A stretch of 55,165 nucleotides of DNA from Myxococcales bacterium (GCA_007131285.1 SLQV01000006.1:1-55165); one strand, 5' to 3'. Shown: positions 1 through 9,389, counted from the stretch's first letter. Numbers and translations are program-made. Notes: a model not told the origin generated them from the sequence alone.

Positions 1-69
1 CGGAGGGTCTCGGGGGGACCCACAATTGGGTACGGAGCTGCGCGCAGTGCCCAATTGTGGGGGGCTCCG
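1..69. repeat. Inverted repeat at window start
   Basis: The 12-bp arms CCCACAATTGGG (19-30) and CCCAATTGTGGG (50-61) are perfect reverse complements. Outside them CGGAG (1-5) can pair with CTCCG (65-69), so the stretch could form a hairpin or cruciform. It may be the end of an upstream repeat or a terminator cut by the window edge. No T-run follows on either strand. Confidence 0.6.
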
Positions 70-444
70 GAGGGTGCGCCTGCGCGCCCGTGCCCCCGCG
101 GGCCCTGCAGCCACGTGCTCGCCGGAACCCCGGCCCACCGGAACGCGCCCACCGTGCACCCTCTCCCGGCTGCCGCCGGGCTCAATCTCTTCCTTCACCG
201 TATTAGTGACGGCCTTCCTGCTTCATCGTATTTCCAGTAAGATAGGAACATGAGCATATGGTTGTCGGATGGTGAAGCGTTTGTGAACGCAAGTGACAAG
301 GGGGCTTTGAGCGTGGCAGCGCCTGCATCTGTAGGCGCGTTCGTGCGCGAGTGAGCGTGGCATATTGACTGCACTATGTGCCTACAGAGCGTGCGCGCGG
401 CCTTCAAGTTCGGCACTTGGGCGCTCAATGAGTGGTTCTTAGCC
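70..444. other. Non-coding leader before first protease gene
   Basis: No convincing coding sequence is seen. The short ORFs listed here have no recognisable composition or motifs. The stretch presumably holds the promoter of the first protease gene, but I could not identify a clear -35/-10 pair. Confidence 0.4.
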
Positions 445-1878
445 ATGCGATCCCGACACAACAAACGTGCTAAAGACCAAGGTTTCAGCCCACACTGGGC
501 CTATACGCTGCTGATCTTAGTGCTGGCAGCCTGCGTGCCAACATCAGAGATGGGTGAATCGGCAGGTGCGGCACTACACGAACGCGATCAATCGCTGGTG
601 TGCGGTGCCACGCGTTCGAGCTTTCGCTTCACCATTGTGAACGGAACCTCGAGCCCCGTAAGTGTCCCGTTACGTCTCGGCAGCAAGCTTGCCATCGGGC
701 GCCTTGAACGCGCAGGGGGGGTAGGTGTGTGTACGGTGACCGCACTTAACGGCGCGTGGGGGCTCACCGCTAACCACTGCATTTACCCCACGAACCGTCC
801 TGCCCTCGCCCCCGCCGACTTATTCGCCCGCTTTTCGGGACGGGATGATGGAGATTTCACGCAAGGTCAGCACGTTCGCGTTCCGATTCGGCAGGTGATC
901 AGCGCCGAGGAACTCAAGGTGGCCGCGCGGGTGCCGGGAAATATGGCGACCGATATTGCGCTGGTGCGCTTCGGAGACGATCCAACCGAAAAGCTCCCAT
1001 TGATGTTGCCCCTTGAACTGACCCGGTACGCGCTGCCCGCTCTTAGAGCATCGGTGGAAGGCACGATGCTGGTGGAGGCTGCGGGTTATGGCGTAACTGC
1101 TGCGGGATCTACCTCGATGTCCGAGCGTCGCCTTTTCGTCAATCTCGCGTTGACCCGTGTGGGTAACCATACCCTCAACACCAGCGGCAACGATCAGCAA
1201 GGGGTATGCAATGGGGACTCCGGAGGGCCTCTGCTCTTCTATGAAGGCGATAGAACGCGCATCATCGCTGCACTTTGGCGAGGCACAGCGCCCCGTGAGC
1301 TCGAGAACTGTCGACAGACGGACGAATGGAGCCGCATCGATATTTTGCGCCACGCCATAGAGGGCTTTACCGGACCCACTGGCGTGCCCGGGCCCCTGGG
1401 GTGTGGCGAGGACTTCGAAGGTGGCTGCGTCGATCGCGAGCATGCCTTTCAATGCGACGCCACTGGCGAGCGCAGCATCATCGACTGCGGTGCGACGGGC
1501 CGCGTCTGTGGTTACAACGCGGATGTCCGTCGCTTCGCTTGCGTCGCCGAAGCGGAGGATGCTTGTCAGGGGCTGAGTCGCCAAGGTGCCTGCGGCGGCG
1601 CCACAGGCCAGGTGGCTACATGGTGTGACCCCTCGGCTGCCGTGCCAATTCGCACGCGTGACTGCGCAGAATGCGGCCAAAGCTGCGGTCATGTGCGCCG
1701 TTACGGCGGCGTCTATTGCCGCAGCTCCGCCTGTGGCGAACTCACTGCTACCGGCCAATGCGACGGTCAAGTTTTGCGCTTCTGTGAAGAGGGCGAGGCC
1801 TTCGACATCGACTGTGCTGCCCGAGGCCAAGTCTGCGTGCGTCGCCCAGACCGCTTCATCTGCGCGGACCGCGCCTGA
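445..1878 (+). CDS. Lipoprotein trypsin-like (S1) serine protease with Cys-rich tail, paralogue 1
   Basis: Probable secreted, lipid-anchored serine endopeptidase of the chymotrypsin fold (S1). The track ORF opens at 376. I prefer the ATG at 445 because it gives a normal lipoprotein signal: basic MRSRHNKR, a hydrophobic run and lipobox LAAC. The triad is visible as His in TANHC, Asp in TDIALVRF and Ser in GDSGGPLL (H134, D193, S282 in track numbering). IVNGT about 47 residues before the His resembles the mature N-terminus of trypsins. The residue six before the catalytic Ser is Gly, where trypsin has Asp189, so Arg/Lys specificity is unlikely. After WSRIDIL...GPTGVPG comes a Cys-rich tail of about 150 residues, with one extra Cys-rich unit compared with the two paralogues downstream. 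The substrate is unknown. Confidence 0.88.
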   Translation: MRSRHNKRAKDQGFSPHWAYTLLILVLAACVPTSEMGESAGAALHERDQSLVCGATRSSFRFTIVNGTSSPVSVPLRLGSKLAIGRLERAGGVGVCTVTALNGAWGLTANHCIYPTNRPALAPADLFARFSGRDDGDFTQGQHVRVPIRQVISAEELKVAARVPGNMATDIALVRFGDDPTEKLPLMLPLELTRYALPALRASVEGTMLVEAAGYGVTAAGSTSMSERRLFVNLALTRVGNHTLNTSGNDQQGVCNGDSGGPLLFYEGDRTRIIAALWRGTAPRELENCRQTDEWSRIDILRHAIEGFTGPTGVPGPLGCGEDFEGGCVDREHAFQCDATGERSIIDCGATGRVCGYNADVRRFACVAEAEDACQGLSRQGACGGATGQVATWCDPSAAVPIRTRDCAECGQSCGHVRRYGGVYCRSSACGELTATGQCDGQVLRFCEEGEAFDIDCAARGQVCVRRPDRFICADRA

Positions 1879-2037
1879 GCGCATCACGCTACTTTATGTC
1901 TTGGAAGCTAAGGCGAAGTCTTACAGTGTAGTGCGGGTACGTGCACGCGCGTTCAATAGCCACAGATGCGCACTTGATTTCCTTCAATATGCGGAATGTA
2001 ATCACTGTATCAGTGCGCATGGGTATTCTAGAGTGGG

Positions 2038-3483
2038 GTGGAGAGGCGCTGGTATCGATACCTAAACGTGCAGTCGTTGTGGCTGCGTTCCGCGGCGCAC
2101 ACGATTGCGTTCGGAGTCGGATGCTCGGTCCTCGTGGGGGTCGTGGGCTTTGGCTGTGCGGTGGATGGCGCAGAGGAAGCGGCTCTCTTCGCGTTCGAGC
2201 AGGATACGACTTGCGGCAACATCAAAGGCCCGCCCCGACTGCTGATCCGCAACGGAACACTATCGCCCACAATTGCCCTCAGTCCGGGTCAGGCGATGGC
2301 CGTCGGTCAAGTGCACCGTAGTGCGCAGCCCTGTACGAGCGCGGGCACAAGTTTGGGCACCTGCACTGCCACCGTCATCAACGATTCCTGGGCATTGTCG
2401 GCGGGTCACTGTTTCTCCCAGGAGCGCGGAGGGCTTGCGTGGGGTGAAGAAAAGTCGGTGGCCGCAGCGCCGTACTTCTTGAGCCTTAGCCCGGAGGAAG
2501 ACGGCAATATGTGCGCGCCATCTGTGGTAACCGTACCGATTTTAGCGGTATTTGATAGCGTGCAGCTCGAGGCCCAGGCGCGAGCTTTAGGCCTAAGCAT
2601 CCCAGTCAGGGGGGCCAGTTTCGGTTCGGATGTGGCGCTGCTGAGGCTCGGTGCAAGCGTGCGGGCGCGTTTGCCTGCACTCGAGCCGCTCGAGCTTACG
2701 CGGCGGCGACTTACCAACGCCGATGTGGGACAGTCCGTTGCCATCGCCGGTTACGGCTCAGAAGTGCCATTTGGCCCGGGTTCGGTGGAGCGGCGCTGGA
2801 CTCGATTGGTGATCGACCAAGTTTCAGCGGCGCTGGTTGTCACCGATGGACAGGCACGTAGCGGCCCTTGTCAGGGTGACTCGGGTGGACCGTTGCTTAT
2901 GCTTGAACCCGCAGCCGGTGGCTTTTCTGCAGATGTTCTGCGTGAAGAGAAAAAACTCGCTTCAGCGCCGCCCCGCGTGCGGCTGATAGGCACCCTTTGG
3001 GGGGGGGTTAGCGTTGACGACCGCTGCGTAGATCAAGACCGATGGAGTCGGGTGGACGTGCTCCACGACGCCATCACCACACTCGCGGGCCCCTCCGGGC
3101 GGGCTGGCTATTCCGGGCCGGAGTCGAAGTGTGGTCCAACGGGGGAGGGTGCATGCATAAGTGCTACCGAGATACAGCGCTGCACCGCGGGCGTGCCCGA
3201 CACGGCGGGCCCTGAAAATTGCGCTCTGAGCGGGCGGGTCTGCGGCCTCAAGGCCAAAAACACTTGGGAGTGCGTCGCGCCGGAAGAAGACCTTTGCGAA
3301 GGCTATCGACCCTGGGGCGCTTGCATCGGCGAGACAAGTCAAATCGCGATCTGGTGCGAGCCGGACTTTGATGCCTCGAGCGGCCCGTTGCGTCAGCGAG
3401 ACTGCGCGCGTTGCGGCCCAGAACCTGGCGCGGGCACCTGCGGTTTTTCCTCGTTCCACAATAGCCACTACTGCCTTCACTAG
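2038..3483 (+). CDS. Lipoprotein trypsin-like (S1) serine protease with Cys-rich tail, paralogue 2
   Basis: Second paralogue with the same plan: signal and lipobox (VGFGC), an IRNGTLSP segment at the expected mature N-terminus, an S1 domain with His in LSAGHC, Asp in SDVALLRL and Ser in GDSGGPLL, then a linker and Cys-rich tail ending at FSSFHNSHYC. The residue equivalent to trypsin 189 is again Gly (SGPCQGDS), which suggests small or hydrophobic P1 specificity. The first start is a GTG at 2038; another in-frame GTG at 2068 would give a shorter signal peptide, and neither has a strong ribosome site. The tail motif IAIWC...LRQRDC is shared with both paralogues. It lies 159 bp after paralogue 1 on the same strand, so this looks like local gene duplication. 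Confidence 0.87.
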   Translation: MERRWYRYLNVQSLWLRSAAHTIAFGVGCSVLVGVVGFGCAVDGAEEAALFAFEQDTTCGNIKGPPRLLIRNGTLSPTIALSPGQAMAVGQVHRSAQPCTSAGTSLGTCTATVINDSWALSAGHCFSQERGGLAWGEEKSVAAAPYFLSLSPEEDGNMCAPSVVTVPILAVFDSVQLEAQARALGLSIPVRGASFGSDVALLRLGASVRARLPALEPLELTRRRLTNADVGQSVAIAGYGSEVPFGPGSVERRWTRLVIDQVSAALVVTDGQARSGPCQGDSGGPLLMLEPAAGGFSADVLREEKKLASAPPRVRLIGTLWGGVSVDDRCVDQDRWSRVDVLHDAITTLAGPSGRAGYSGPESKCGPTGEGACISATEIQRCTAGVPDTAGPENCALSGRVCGLKAKNTWECVAPEEDLCEGYRPWGACIGETSQIAIWCEPDFDASSGPLRQRDCARCGPEPGAGTCGFSSFHNSHYCLH

Positions 3484-3537
3484 TCCCAGATGGCATTGCG
3501 TCTTGATCGTAAAAATACACTATGAGAGCATTGGCTG

Positions 3538-5943
3538 ATGCTGCATGGGATGCGAACCGGCCTACTTTTTTTAGTGTACGCGTTTGGGCTCTCGGCGTGT
3601 CCCAGCGCGGATGTCGCACCGACAACGGGTCACGCAGGGGACGAGGCGCTGCCGCCAGCGGTGATTCCCCCGACCATGCCCGAAACCGAAGCGGTTTGCG
3701 GCAATGGCATCCTCGAAACGGGCGAGCGCTGCGACGATGGCAATACGGAAGACGGCGATGGTTGTTCGTCGAATTGCCAAGTTGAAGCAGGTTATAGCTG
3801 TAACGCTTCCGGCTGCGTGGTGACGGACCCTTTCTGTGGCGACGGATTACTGGCGCCAGGTGAGGCCTGCGACGACGGGAACACGGAAGACGGCGACGGG
3901 TGTTCGTCGACCTGCGAAATCGAGGAGGGCTTTTTCTGCCGTGAGCCCGGGACGCCTTGCCAGCCCATCGCGGTGTGTGGCAACGGGATTCTCGAGCCTG
4001 GCGAAGCCTGTGATGACGGCAACACGGTGTCCGGCGACGGTTGCAGCCACGACTGCCGCACGATTGAGACAGGCTATGCCTGCGATCCGTCGGGCTGCGT
4101 CGTGAGTGCCTCCGTCTGCGGCGATGGCTTGCGCGCCGCGGATGAAGCCTGTGATGACGGCAATACCGTGTCTGGTGACGGTTGCTCTTCGACCTGTGAG
4201 ATCGAGACAGGTTTCCTCTGTGCGACGCCAGGCCTGCCTTGTCGGCGCCTTGCCATTTGCGGCAACGGTGTCCTTGAGCCTGGGGAGGCCTGTGACGATG
4301 GTAACCGCGCCTCGAGCGATGGTTGTAGCCACGACTGCAAAACCGTCGAGGCAGGCTTTACCTGCCCAGTTCCGGACCAAGCTTGTATTCCTGTCGAAGG
4401 CGAGCCCGACATTTGCGACGATAACGCGCCGGCGCCCCCTTGCGACGAAGGCATTCTAGTCGATCGCGGCGGCTGCAATCTTGAGTGCATCGCCCAGCCC
4501 CGATGCAGTGGTGGCGCATGCGAAGCCATCTGCGGCGACGGTATCAAGGCAGCCTCGGAGGGTTGTGACGACGGTAACACCGTCGATGGCGACGGCTGTT
4601 CCGCCACCTGTGAGATCGAGCAAGGGTTCACATGCACAGAGCAGCGGCCCGATGCGCCGGAAAGTATCCTTGTCCCCATCACGTATCGGGACTTCGTGGG
4701 CTGGGACTGCCGTCCAGGAGGCCCCAATAACAGATGTCACTTCGAGGATGCGCATCCGGATTTCCAACGGGGATCAACGGGACACTGCACGCGCATGGTG
4801 GCGTTCGACCTAGGAGAGGACGGCAAACCGCTTCCGGGACCAAGGCTAACGAATTGTCTGGTCCAAGATGAGGAGACATTTGCGCAGTGGTATCAAGATG
4901 TGCCCGGTGTGAATCGGACTTTTACCGAAACGCTACGCCTGGATCAAACTACCGGGAACACGTACCGTTTCGCTAGTGGCTCTTTTTTCCCACTTAATGA
5001 GCGAGGCTGGGCCGGCGAGGAAGGCATCGAGGATCCTGCACGGCCAGGTGGCCATAATTTCCACTTTACAAGCGAGGTGCGATATTGGTTTGAATACCAA
5101 GGCGGCGAAGAACTTAACTTTGAAGGGGACGACGATGTGTGGGTATTCATCGACGGTCACTTGATGGTCGATATCGGCGGTGTTCACGGACCCATTGCGA
5201 GATCGGTGACCTTGCCTGCCCCGAATGCCCAGGACGATGAGGCGTGCTTTGTGCCGCCGGTTCATCAGGACCTGGCGCGCGAGGTTTGCTTCACCAAGGG
5301 CGGCATCTACGAGGCTGTCGTGTTCCAGGCGGAGCGACAGACATCTGGTTCCGTCTACGAGCTCACGCTCGGCAATTTCAATGCGCCGAAGAGTGTGTGC
5401 GTGCCGGACTGCGGAGATGGTGTGGTAACGCCGCCGGAGGTTTGCGACGACAGTGTAAACGACGGCGCCTACGGCAGCTGCTTGCCTGGATGTCGCGGTT
5501 TCGCCCCGTTCTGCGGCGATGGCATGCCGCAAGCTGAGTTCGGCGAAGCGTGTGATTTGACGACGCCGCTGAATAACGGCGCCTATGGGGGCTGCAATGA
5601 GGATTGCACGTTGGCCCCTTTTTGCGGCGATGGCGAAGTGAATGGGCCGGAGGTCTGCGATGATGGCGTCAACGACGGCGCCTACGGTGGCTGCGCGCCT
5701 GGCTGCCTTGGCCTCGGGCCCTTCTGTGGCGATGGTGTGGTTCAGGATGGCGAGGCCTGTGACCTCGGCCGCGACAATAATGTCGGCTCCTACAACGGGT
5801 GCAATGCGGACTGCACGTTGGGACCTTTCTGCGGTGATGGCATCGTTCAAGCCAACGAAGAATGCGACGACGGCGATAATGCGGCCTCCGCGGTGTGCAG
5901 CCTGACCTGCCGCCGCGTCCAACCTTCCGGCGGGCTTATCTAG
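3538..5943 (+). CDS. Lipoprotein with Myxococcus-type Cys-rich repeats and a fibro-slime domain
   Basis: Large cell-surface lipoprotein (801 aa; lipobox LSAC, Cys21; the start could also be the ATG at 3550). The N-terminal half is a tandem array of Cys-rich units of the type CGNGILEPGEACDDGNTxxGDGCS (DUF4215-like), six or so between about residues 53 and 375. Residues about 378-615 form a fibro-slime domain, recognised from YRDF, the GDDDVWVFIDGHLMVDIGGVHG core and VFQAERQTSGSVYELTL. A second Cys-rich array (CGDGVVxxxEVCDDGVNDGAYGGC) fills the C-terminus. Such proteins are usually secreted matrix or adhesion components; binding to carbohydrate or matrix is inference. It sits between protease paralogues 2 and 3, so a shared surface role or mutual processing is possible. 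The array makes strong internal DNA repeats, so this gene is prone to assembly error. Confidence 0.88.
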   Translation: MLHGMRTGLLFLVYAFGLSACPSADVAPTTGHAGDEALPPAVIPPTMPETEAVCGNGILETGERCDDGNTEDGDGCSSNCQVEAGYSCNASGCVVTDPFCGDGLLAPGEACDDGNTEDGDGCSSTCEIEEGFFCREPGTPCQPIAVCGNGILEPGEACDDGNTVSGDGCSHDCRTIETGYACDPSGCVVSASVCGDGLRAADEACDDGNTVSGDGCSSTCEIETGFLCATPGLPCRRLAICGNGVLEPGEACDDGNRASSDGCSHDCKTVEAGFTCPVPDQACIPVEGEPDICDDNAPAPPCDEGILVDRGGCNLECIAQPRCSGGACEAICGDGIKAASEGCDDGNTVDGDGCSATCEIEQGFTCTEQRPDAPESILVPITYRDFVGWDCRPGGPNNRCHFEDAHPDFQRGSTGHCTRMVAFDLGEDGKPLPGPRLTNCLVQDEETFAQWYQDVPGVNRTFTETLRLDQTTGNTYRFASGSFFPLNERGWAGEEGIEDPARPGGHNFHFTSEVRYWFEYQGGEELNFEGDDDVWVFIDGHLMVDIGGVHGPIARSVTLPAPNAQDDEACFVPPVHQDLAREVCFTKGGIYEAVVFQAERQTSGSVYELTLGNFNAPKSVCVPDCGDGVVTPPEVCDDSVNDGAYGSCLPGCRGFAPFCGDGMPQAEFGEACDLTTPLNNGAYGGCNEDCTLAPFCGDGEVNGPEVCDDGVNDGAYGGCAPGCLGLGPFCGDGVVQDGEACDLGRDNNVGSYNGCNADCTLGPFCGDGIVQANEECDDGDNAASAVCSLTCRRVQPSGGLI

Positions 5944-6401
5944 GTCCGGCAAGGTCAAAGATTAGGTGCCGAGAGGCGCGGCTTCCGGGTCCGAGAGGAA
6001 TGGGACTGGTCGGCAGGGTCGAGGCGCGCGCGTGCGCTCTGGGCCCACGAGAAATGCCACGCTCCTATCTGATACCTCAGGGCACGCGCACCTAGGCTGT
6101 GCGGGGACATTCGAAGCCAAAAGGCGGACCCCCTCGCGTTTACGTGTGGCCGCTGCACGCGCTCTCAGGCGTCGTCTGGGTCCGTAATTCGGCGCGACTT
6201 CTATTTGGCATAGCTGGTGCTTCTTTGTTAGGCGCTCGAGTGGGTCAGTGGCAGGCGGTGCCGGCGCCGCTGACTGCCCTTCTGCGCCCCGGCATGCTCT
6301 TCGTTGTTCCACATAGTCGCTCTAGTTGGTTTGGTCGTCGGCTTGCCGCCGACCGTGACTGCCGTGTACGCGGGAAAGCAGCGCTTGGACTGAACAGATG
6401 C
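5944..6401. other. Spacer before third protease gene
   Basis: The protease frame is open back to a GTG at 6099, but the translated residues have no signal-peptide character and no resemblance to the paralogues. I regard the stretch as non-coding or of uncertain coding status. No clear promoter or terminator was recognised. Confidence 0.35.
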
Positions 6402-7850
6402 TTGCGGCGTGTTCAGGTTGACGCGCGTTCAGGCCCGCGGGGTGGGGGCTCACCGGTGGTGGGCGCGCTGCTAGTGACGCTCTGCGGCGGACTTCTGGCG
6501 TGTGCGTTGCCCCCGCCTGAAGGTTCCGGGCGCGGTTCGCGTTCAGGTATTTCAGCACAGGGTGGTACCTGTTCTGTCCGCGGCCGGGGTGGACAGACCT
6601 TGATTCGTAACGGCTCGTTGACGCCCTCGACGCGGATTTCACCTGAGCAGGCCATGTCCATCGGCCGACTCAGCAGTGGAGGCGGCGTATGTACGGCGAC
6701 TGTCATCAACGCGAAGTGGGCTGTTTCCGCCACGCATTGCTTTCAGCCGCGTGTTGGGCCGGGAAGGCAGGAACGCCAGCGGATCTCGCCGCAAGAAGTG
6801 CATCTTGACCTTAGTCCAGCCCCCGATGGGCAGCTCTCAGATCCGGGTTCGATCCGCCTCGGTGTGCTGGAGATTTATGACTCGAATCGCCTCATTCAGC
6901 GCGCGCGGCAGCTTGGAACGCTCCCGAGTGATTTCACAACAGACTTGGCGCTTGTGCGCCTCAGCGATGATCCAACCCGGCTCCTGCCCACATTGCAACC
7001 GTTAGGGTTTATCGATGCACCGCTGCCTGAGACGTCGAATGCACCGAACTTCGCGGGCGCAATTGTGGGCTACGGCCGCCTGATGCCCGAACCTTCTTTC
7101 GCTGAGGATGACCTAGAGATTGACGACCCTATCATCATTGATGATGGGATCTTTGATTTGCGGGATAACGGTAACCTTGCGGGCTTGCGCTACTGGACAC
7201 GAATACCGGTTAGCCAGCTTCAGAATAACTACCTGGTCACCAATGGTGGAGGCAAAACGGGCCCCTGCGCCGGGGATTCAGGTGGGCCCCTGCTGCTTGA
7301 CCGGGCGTCGGGAGACGGCCTTGACCGCAAGGTGCTCGGCGTGGACGGTGGGGTAAAAATTGCCGGCACGCTCTTGGGCTCATCGGTGCGAGGCGACGCG
7401 TGCGTCGATATTGACCGCTGGAGCCGCGTCGACGTGCTGCAAGATGTCATCGACGATATCGTTGGGCCCACGGGGGTGCCGGGGCGTTTTAACTGCGGAT
7501 CCAGCGGCTCGGGCCAGTGCGTTGACAACGACCTGTTTTTTGCGTGTGAAGACGGTACGCCTCAGTCTGAGGAGCCCGTGAGTTGTGCTGAAACGGGTCA
7601 GGTATGTGGGCTGATCGCGCGGCAAACGTGGGGGTGTGTGGCGGCCGAAGCGGACCTTTGCGCGGGCTTCGGCACCCACGTCAAACCCGAGGGCATCTGT
7701 GTTGAAGGCGAAAAGGTTGTGTGGTGCGACCCGAACTTTCGTGAAGCGGGCGCTGCTCTGCGCATGCGAGAATGTGATATTTGCGATACGGCCACGCCCA
7801 CCTGCGGTTTCTCCCGCCGCCATGGCGGCATGTACTGCGTCGCCGGCTGA
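6402..7850 (+). CDS. Lipoprotein trypsin-like (S1) serine protease with Cys-rich tail, paralogue 3
   Basis: Third paralogue. The frame is open from a GTG at 6099, but the lipoprotein signal (hydrophobic VVGALLVTLCGGLLAC) lies about 130 residues in. I therefore place the start at the in-frame TTG 6402, which gives an MRRVQVDAR n-region; no good ribosome site supports any choice. The S1 triad is His in VSATHC, Asp in TDLALVRL and Ser in GDSGGPLL. IRNGSLTP precedes the domain and Gly again replaces trypsin Asp189 (TGPCAGDS). An acidic insert (EDDLEIDDPIIIDDG) before the active-site Ser is absent from the other two and may bind cation or alter specificity (inference). WSRVDVL...GPTGVPG and the Cys-rich tail match the paralogues. 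Confidence 0.85.
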   Translation: MRRVQVDARSGPRGGGSPVVGALLVTLCGGLLACALPPPEGSGRGSRSGISAQGGTCSVRGRGGQTLIRNGSLTPSTRISPEQAMSIGRLSSGGGVCTATVINAKWAVSATHCFQPRVGPGRQERQRISPQEVHLDLSPAPDGQLSDPGSIRLGVLEIYDSNRLIQRARQLGTLPSDFTTDLALVRLSDDPTRLLPTLQPLGFIDAPLPETSNAPNFAGAIVGYGRLMPEPSFAEDDLEIDDPIIIDDGIFDLRDNGNLAGLRYWTRIPVSQLQNNYLVTNGGGKTGPCAGDSGGPLLLDRASGDGLDRKVLGVDGGVKIAGTLLGSSVRGDACVDIDRWSRVDVLQDVIDDIVGPTGVPGRFNCGSSGSGQCVDNDLFFACEDGTPQSEEPVSCAETGQVCGLIARQTWGCVAAEADLCAGFGTHVKPEGICVEGEKVVWCDPNFREAGAALRMRECDICDTATPTCGFSRRHGGMYCVAG

Positions 7851-8060
7851 ACATGGGATCCCGCCACCGAGGGCGCCTAGGGTGGGTGGGGGCGTTCCTG
7901 CCTTCCCTTATTTGAACTAAACTGACGGCTCTGCCGTCTCAGACGGTGAGCGGTGGGTGCGCGCACGAGCTGGTGCGCCGCGCAGGCTTATTGCTATCAG
8001 ACCTCGTAATCCCCGATGCTGCAACAACCCGGCTCGAGAGCCGCGCTAGGAGACTTGCCT

Positions 8061-9389
8061 ATGACCTTGCCCTTACTTAACACGACCTATCGCTTTCGCG
8101 GTGCTACCCGCGTCTTTGTCGCGTCACTCGTGTCGTTGACCTTTGTCGCCAGCTACCAACGCGCACCCGTCCAGGCGGACGACGCACTCCCTGCCGAGCG
8201 TGTGGTGCTTGATATCGACTCGCCGGAGCATGCTCTCTACCGCATTGCCGTACCTAACCTCGAAGGTGATGCCGCGATGGGCCAACAGGGCGCAGGCGTG
8301 CTGCGCTTCGACTTCAACTTGGTTTCGCTTTTCGAAATACTGGACCCGCGCTCGTTCCTTTCAAGTGGCCTCAAAGGCGAGGTCAACACCCTTGATCCAG
8401 GGCCCTGGCGTGCGGTGGGAGCACAGGGTGTGATTCGTGGAAAGGTGACTCGCGAGGGGAAGGGTATCCGGGTTGAGGCGCACCTCTTTGAGCTCGCCAA
8501 AGGCACCGATCCTACGCTCTCGCGAATCTACGCAGGTTCTCCGAATCAGCTCCGCGGGTTTATGCATCGATTTGCCAATGAGGTGCTCGCCGCTCTTACT
8601 GGTAAAGCGGGTGCCTTTGGCTCACGCCTTACCTTTGCGCGCAAGTTGCAAATGGGGCGCAAAGAGGTGTTTGTCGCCGATTCAGATGGGCACAGTGTCT
8701 TGCGCGTATCCGATGGCACAGGCATCAATCTGCTGCCGTCTTTTGGACCCGGCGGCATTTGGTGGACCCGCCTAGACAAAAACTACACTTATATCACCAA
8801 CCGTGCAGCTCAAGGCAAACCGGTCATTTCAAGCAACCGCCTAGACATGGCCCCGGTGTTTTGTGGCGGTCGCATACTCTTTGTGTCTAACCGAGACGGT
8901 AACAGCGAGATCTACAGTGCCAAGCCCGACGGCAGCGACGTGCGGCGGTTGACAGATGACCCGGGCATTGACGTATCACCCGCTTGCGGGCCAGGCGGCC
9001 GTATCGCGTTCGTATCGAACCGCCACGGAACCCCACAGATCTTCGTCATGAACGGGGATGGTTCCGGTGTGCGCCGTATTACCTATCGCGGGACCTACAA
9101 CCAAACACCCGCTTGGTGCCCTGACCCGAAAAAACCGATCATCGCCTTCACGGGCCGTAGTGGTGGGATGGATGTGTACACCGTCAATATTGAGACACAG
9201 AAGTACACTCGCCTAACTCAGGCTCAAGGTATCAATAAGGATCCCGCGTTTAGCCCAGATTGCCGGATGGTGGCCTTCCACTCTTCGCGCGGAGGCATCT
9301 TCATTTCGTCACCCGAGGGTTTAAACCAGCAGTTGGTGATTCCCGGTCATGCCGAAACGATTCGCTGGTCGACCTCCGTCGCTCCCTAG
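8061..9389 (+). CDS. tolB: Tol-Pal system protein TolB
   Basis: Periplasmic beta-propeller of the Tol-Pal envelope-integrity system. The ORF opens at 8016, but the ATG at 8061 has AGGAG at 8048-8052 and begins a plausible export signal (TRVFVASLVSLTFVASYQRAPVQA). The N-terminal domain is recognisable from IAVPNL, FDFNLVSLFEILDPRSF and GVIRGKV. The C-terminal half carries the TolB propeller repeats, such as GRILFVSNRDGNSEIYSAKPDGSDVRRLT and IAFVSNRHGTPQIFVMNGDGSGVRRIT. The length of 442 aa is normal. Neither pal nor tolQRA is adjacent, so the gene is detached from the usual operon within this window. A short hairpin (GACGGC-TCT-GCCGTC at 7924-7938) lies upstream and could end the preceding transcript. 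Confidence 0.93.
   Translation: MTLPLLNTTYRFRGATRVFVASLVSLTFVASYQRAPVQADDALPAERVVLDIDSPEHALYRIAVPNLEGDAAMGQQGAGVLRFDFNLVSLFEILDPRSFLSSGLKGEVNTLDPGPWRAVGAQGVIRGKVTREGKGIRVEAHLFELAKGTDPTLSRIYAGSPNQLRGFMHRFANEVLAALTGKAGAFGSRLTFARKLQMGRKEVFVADSDGHSVLRVSDGTGINLLPSFGPGGIWWTRLDKNYTYITNRAAQGKPVISSNRLDMAPVFCGGRILFVSNRDGNSEIYSAKPDGSDVRRLTDDPGIDVSPACGPGGRIAFVSNRHGTPQIFVMNGDGSGVRRITYRGTYNQTPAWCPDPKKPIIAFTGRSGGMDVYTVNIETQKYTRLTQAQGINKDPAFSPDCRMVAFHSSRGGIFISSPEGLNQQLVIPGHAETIRWSTSVAP

Noticed and set aside
820-1887. Minus-strand ORF of 355 aa
   Set aside because: Shadow of the first protease gene, whose S1 triad, lipobox and Cys-rich tail are clear on the plus strand.
3700-5940. Regular DNA repeats that could suggest a CRISPR or satellite array
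   Set aside because: The repeats are in frame, vary at third positions and encode Cys-rich units; there are no unique spacers of constant length.
4933-5958. Minus-strand ORF of 341 aa
   Set aside because: Shadow of the fibro-slime/Cys-repeat gene; repetitive Ala/Val/Ile composition comes from the repeat units.
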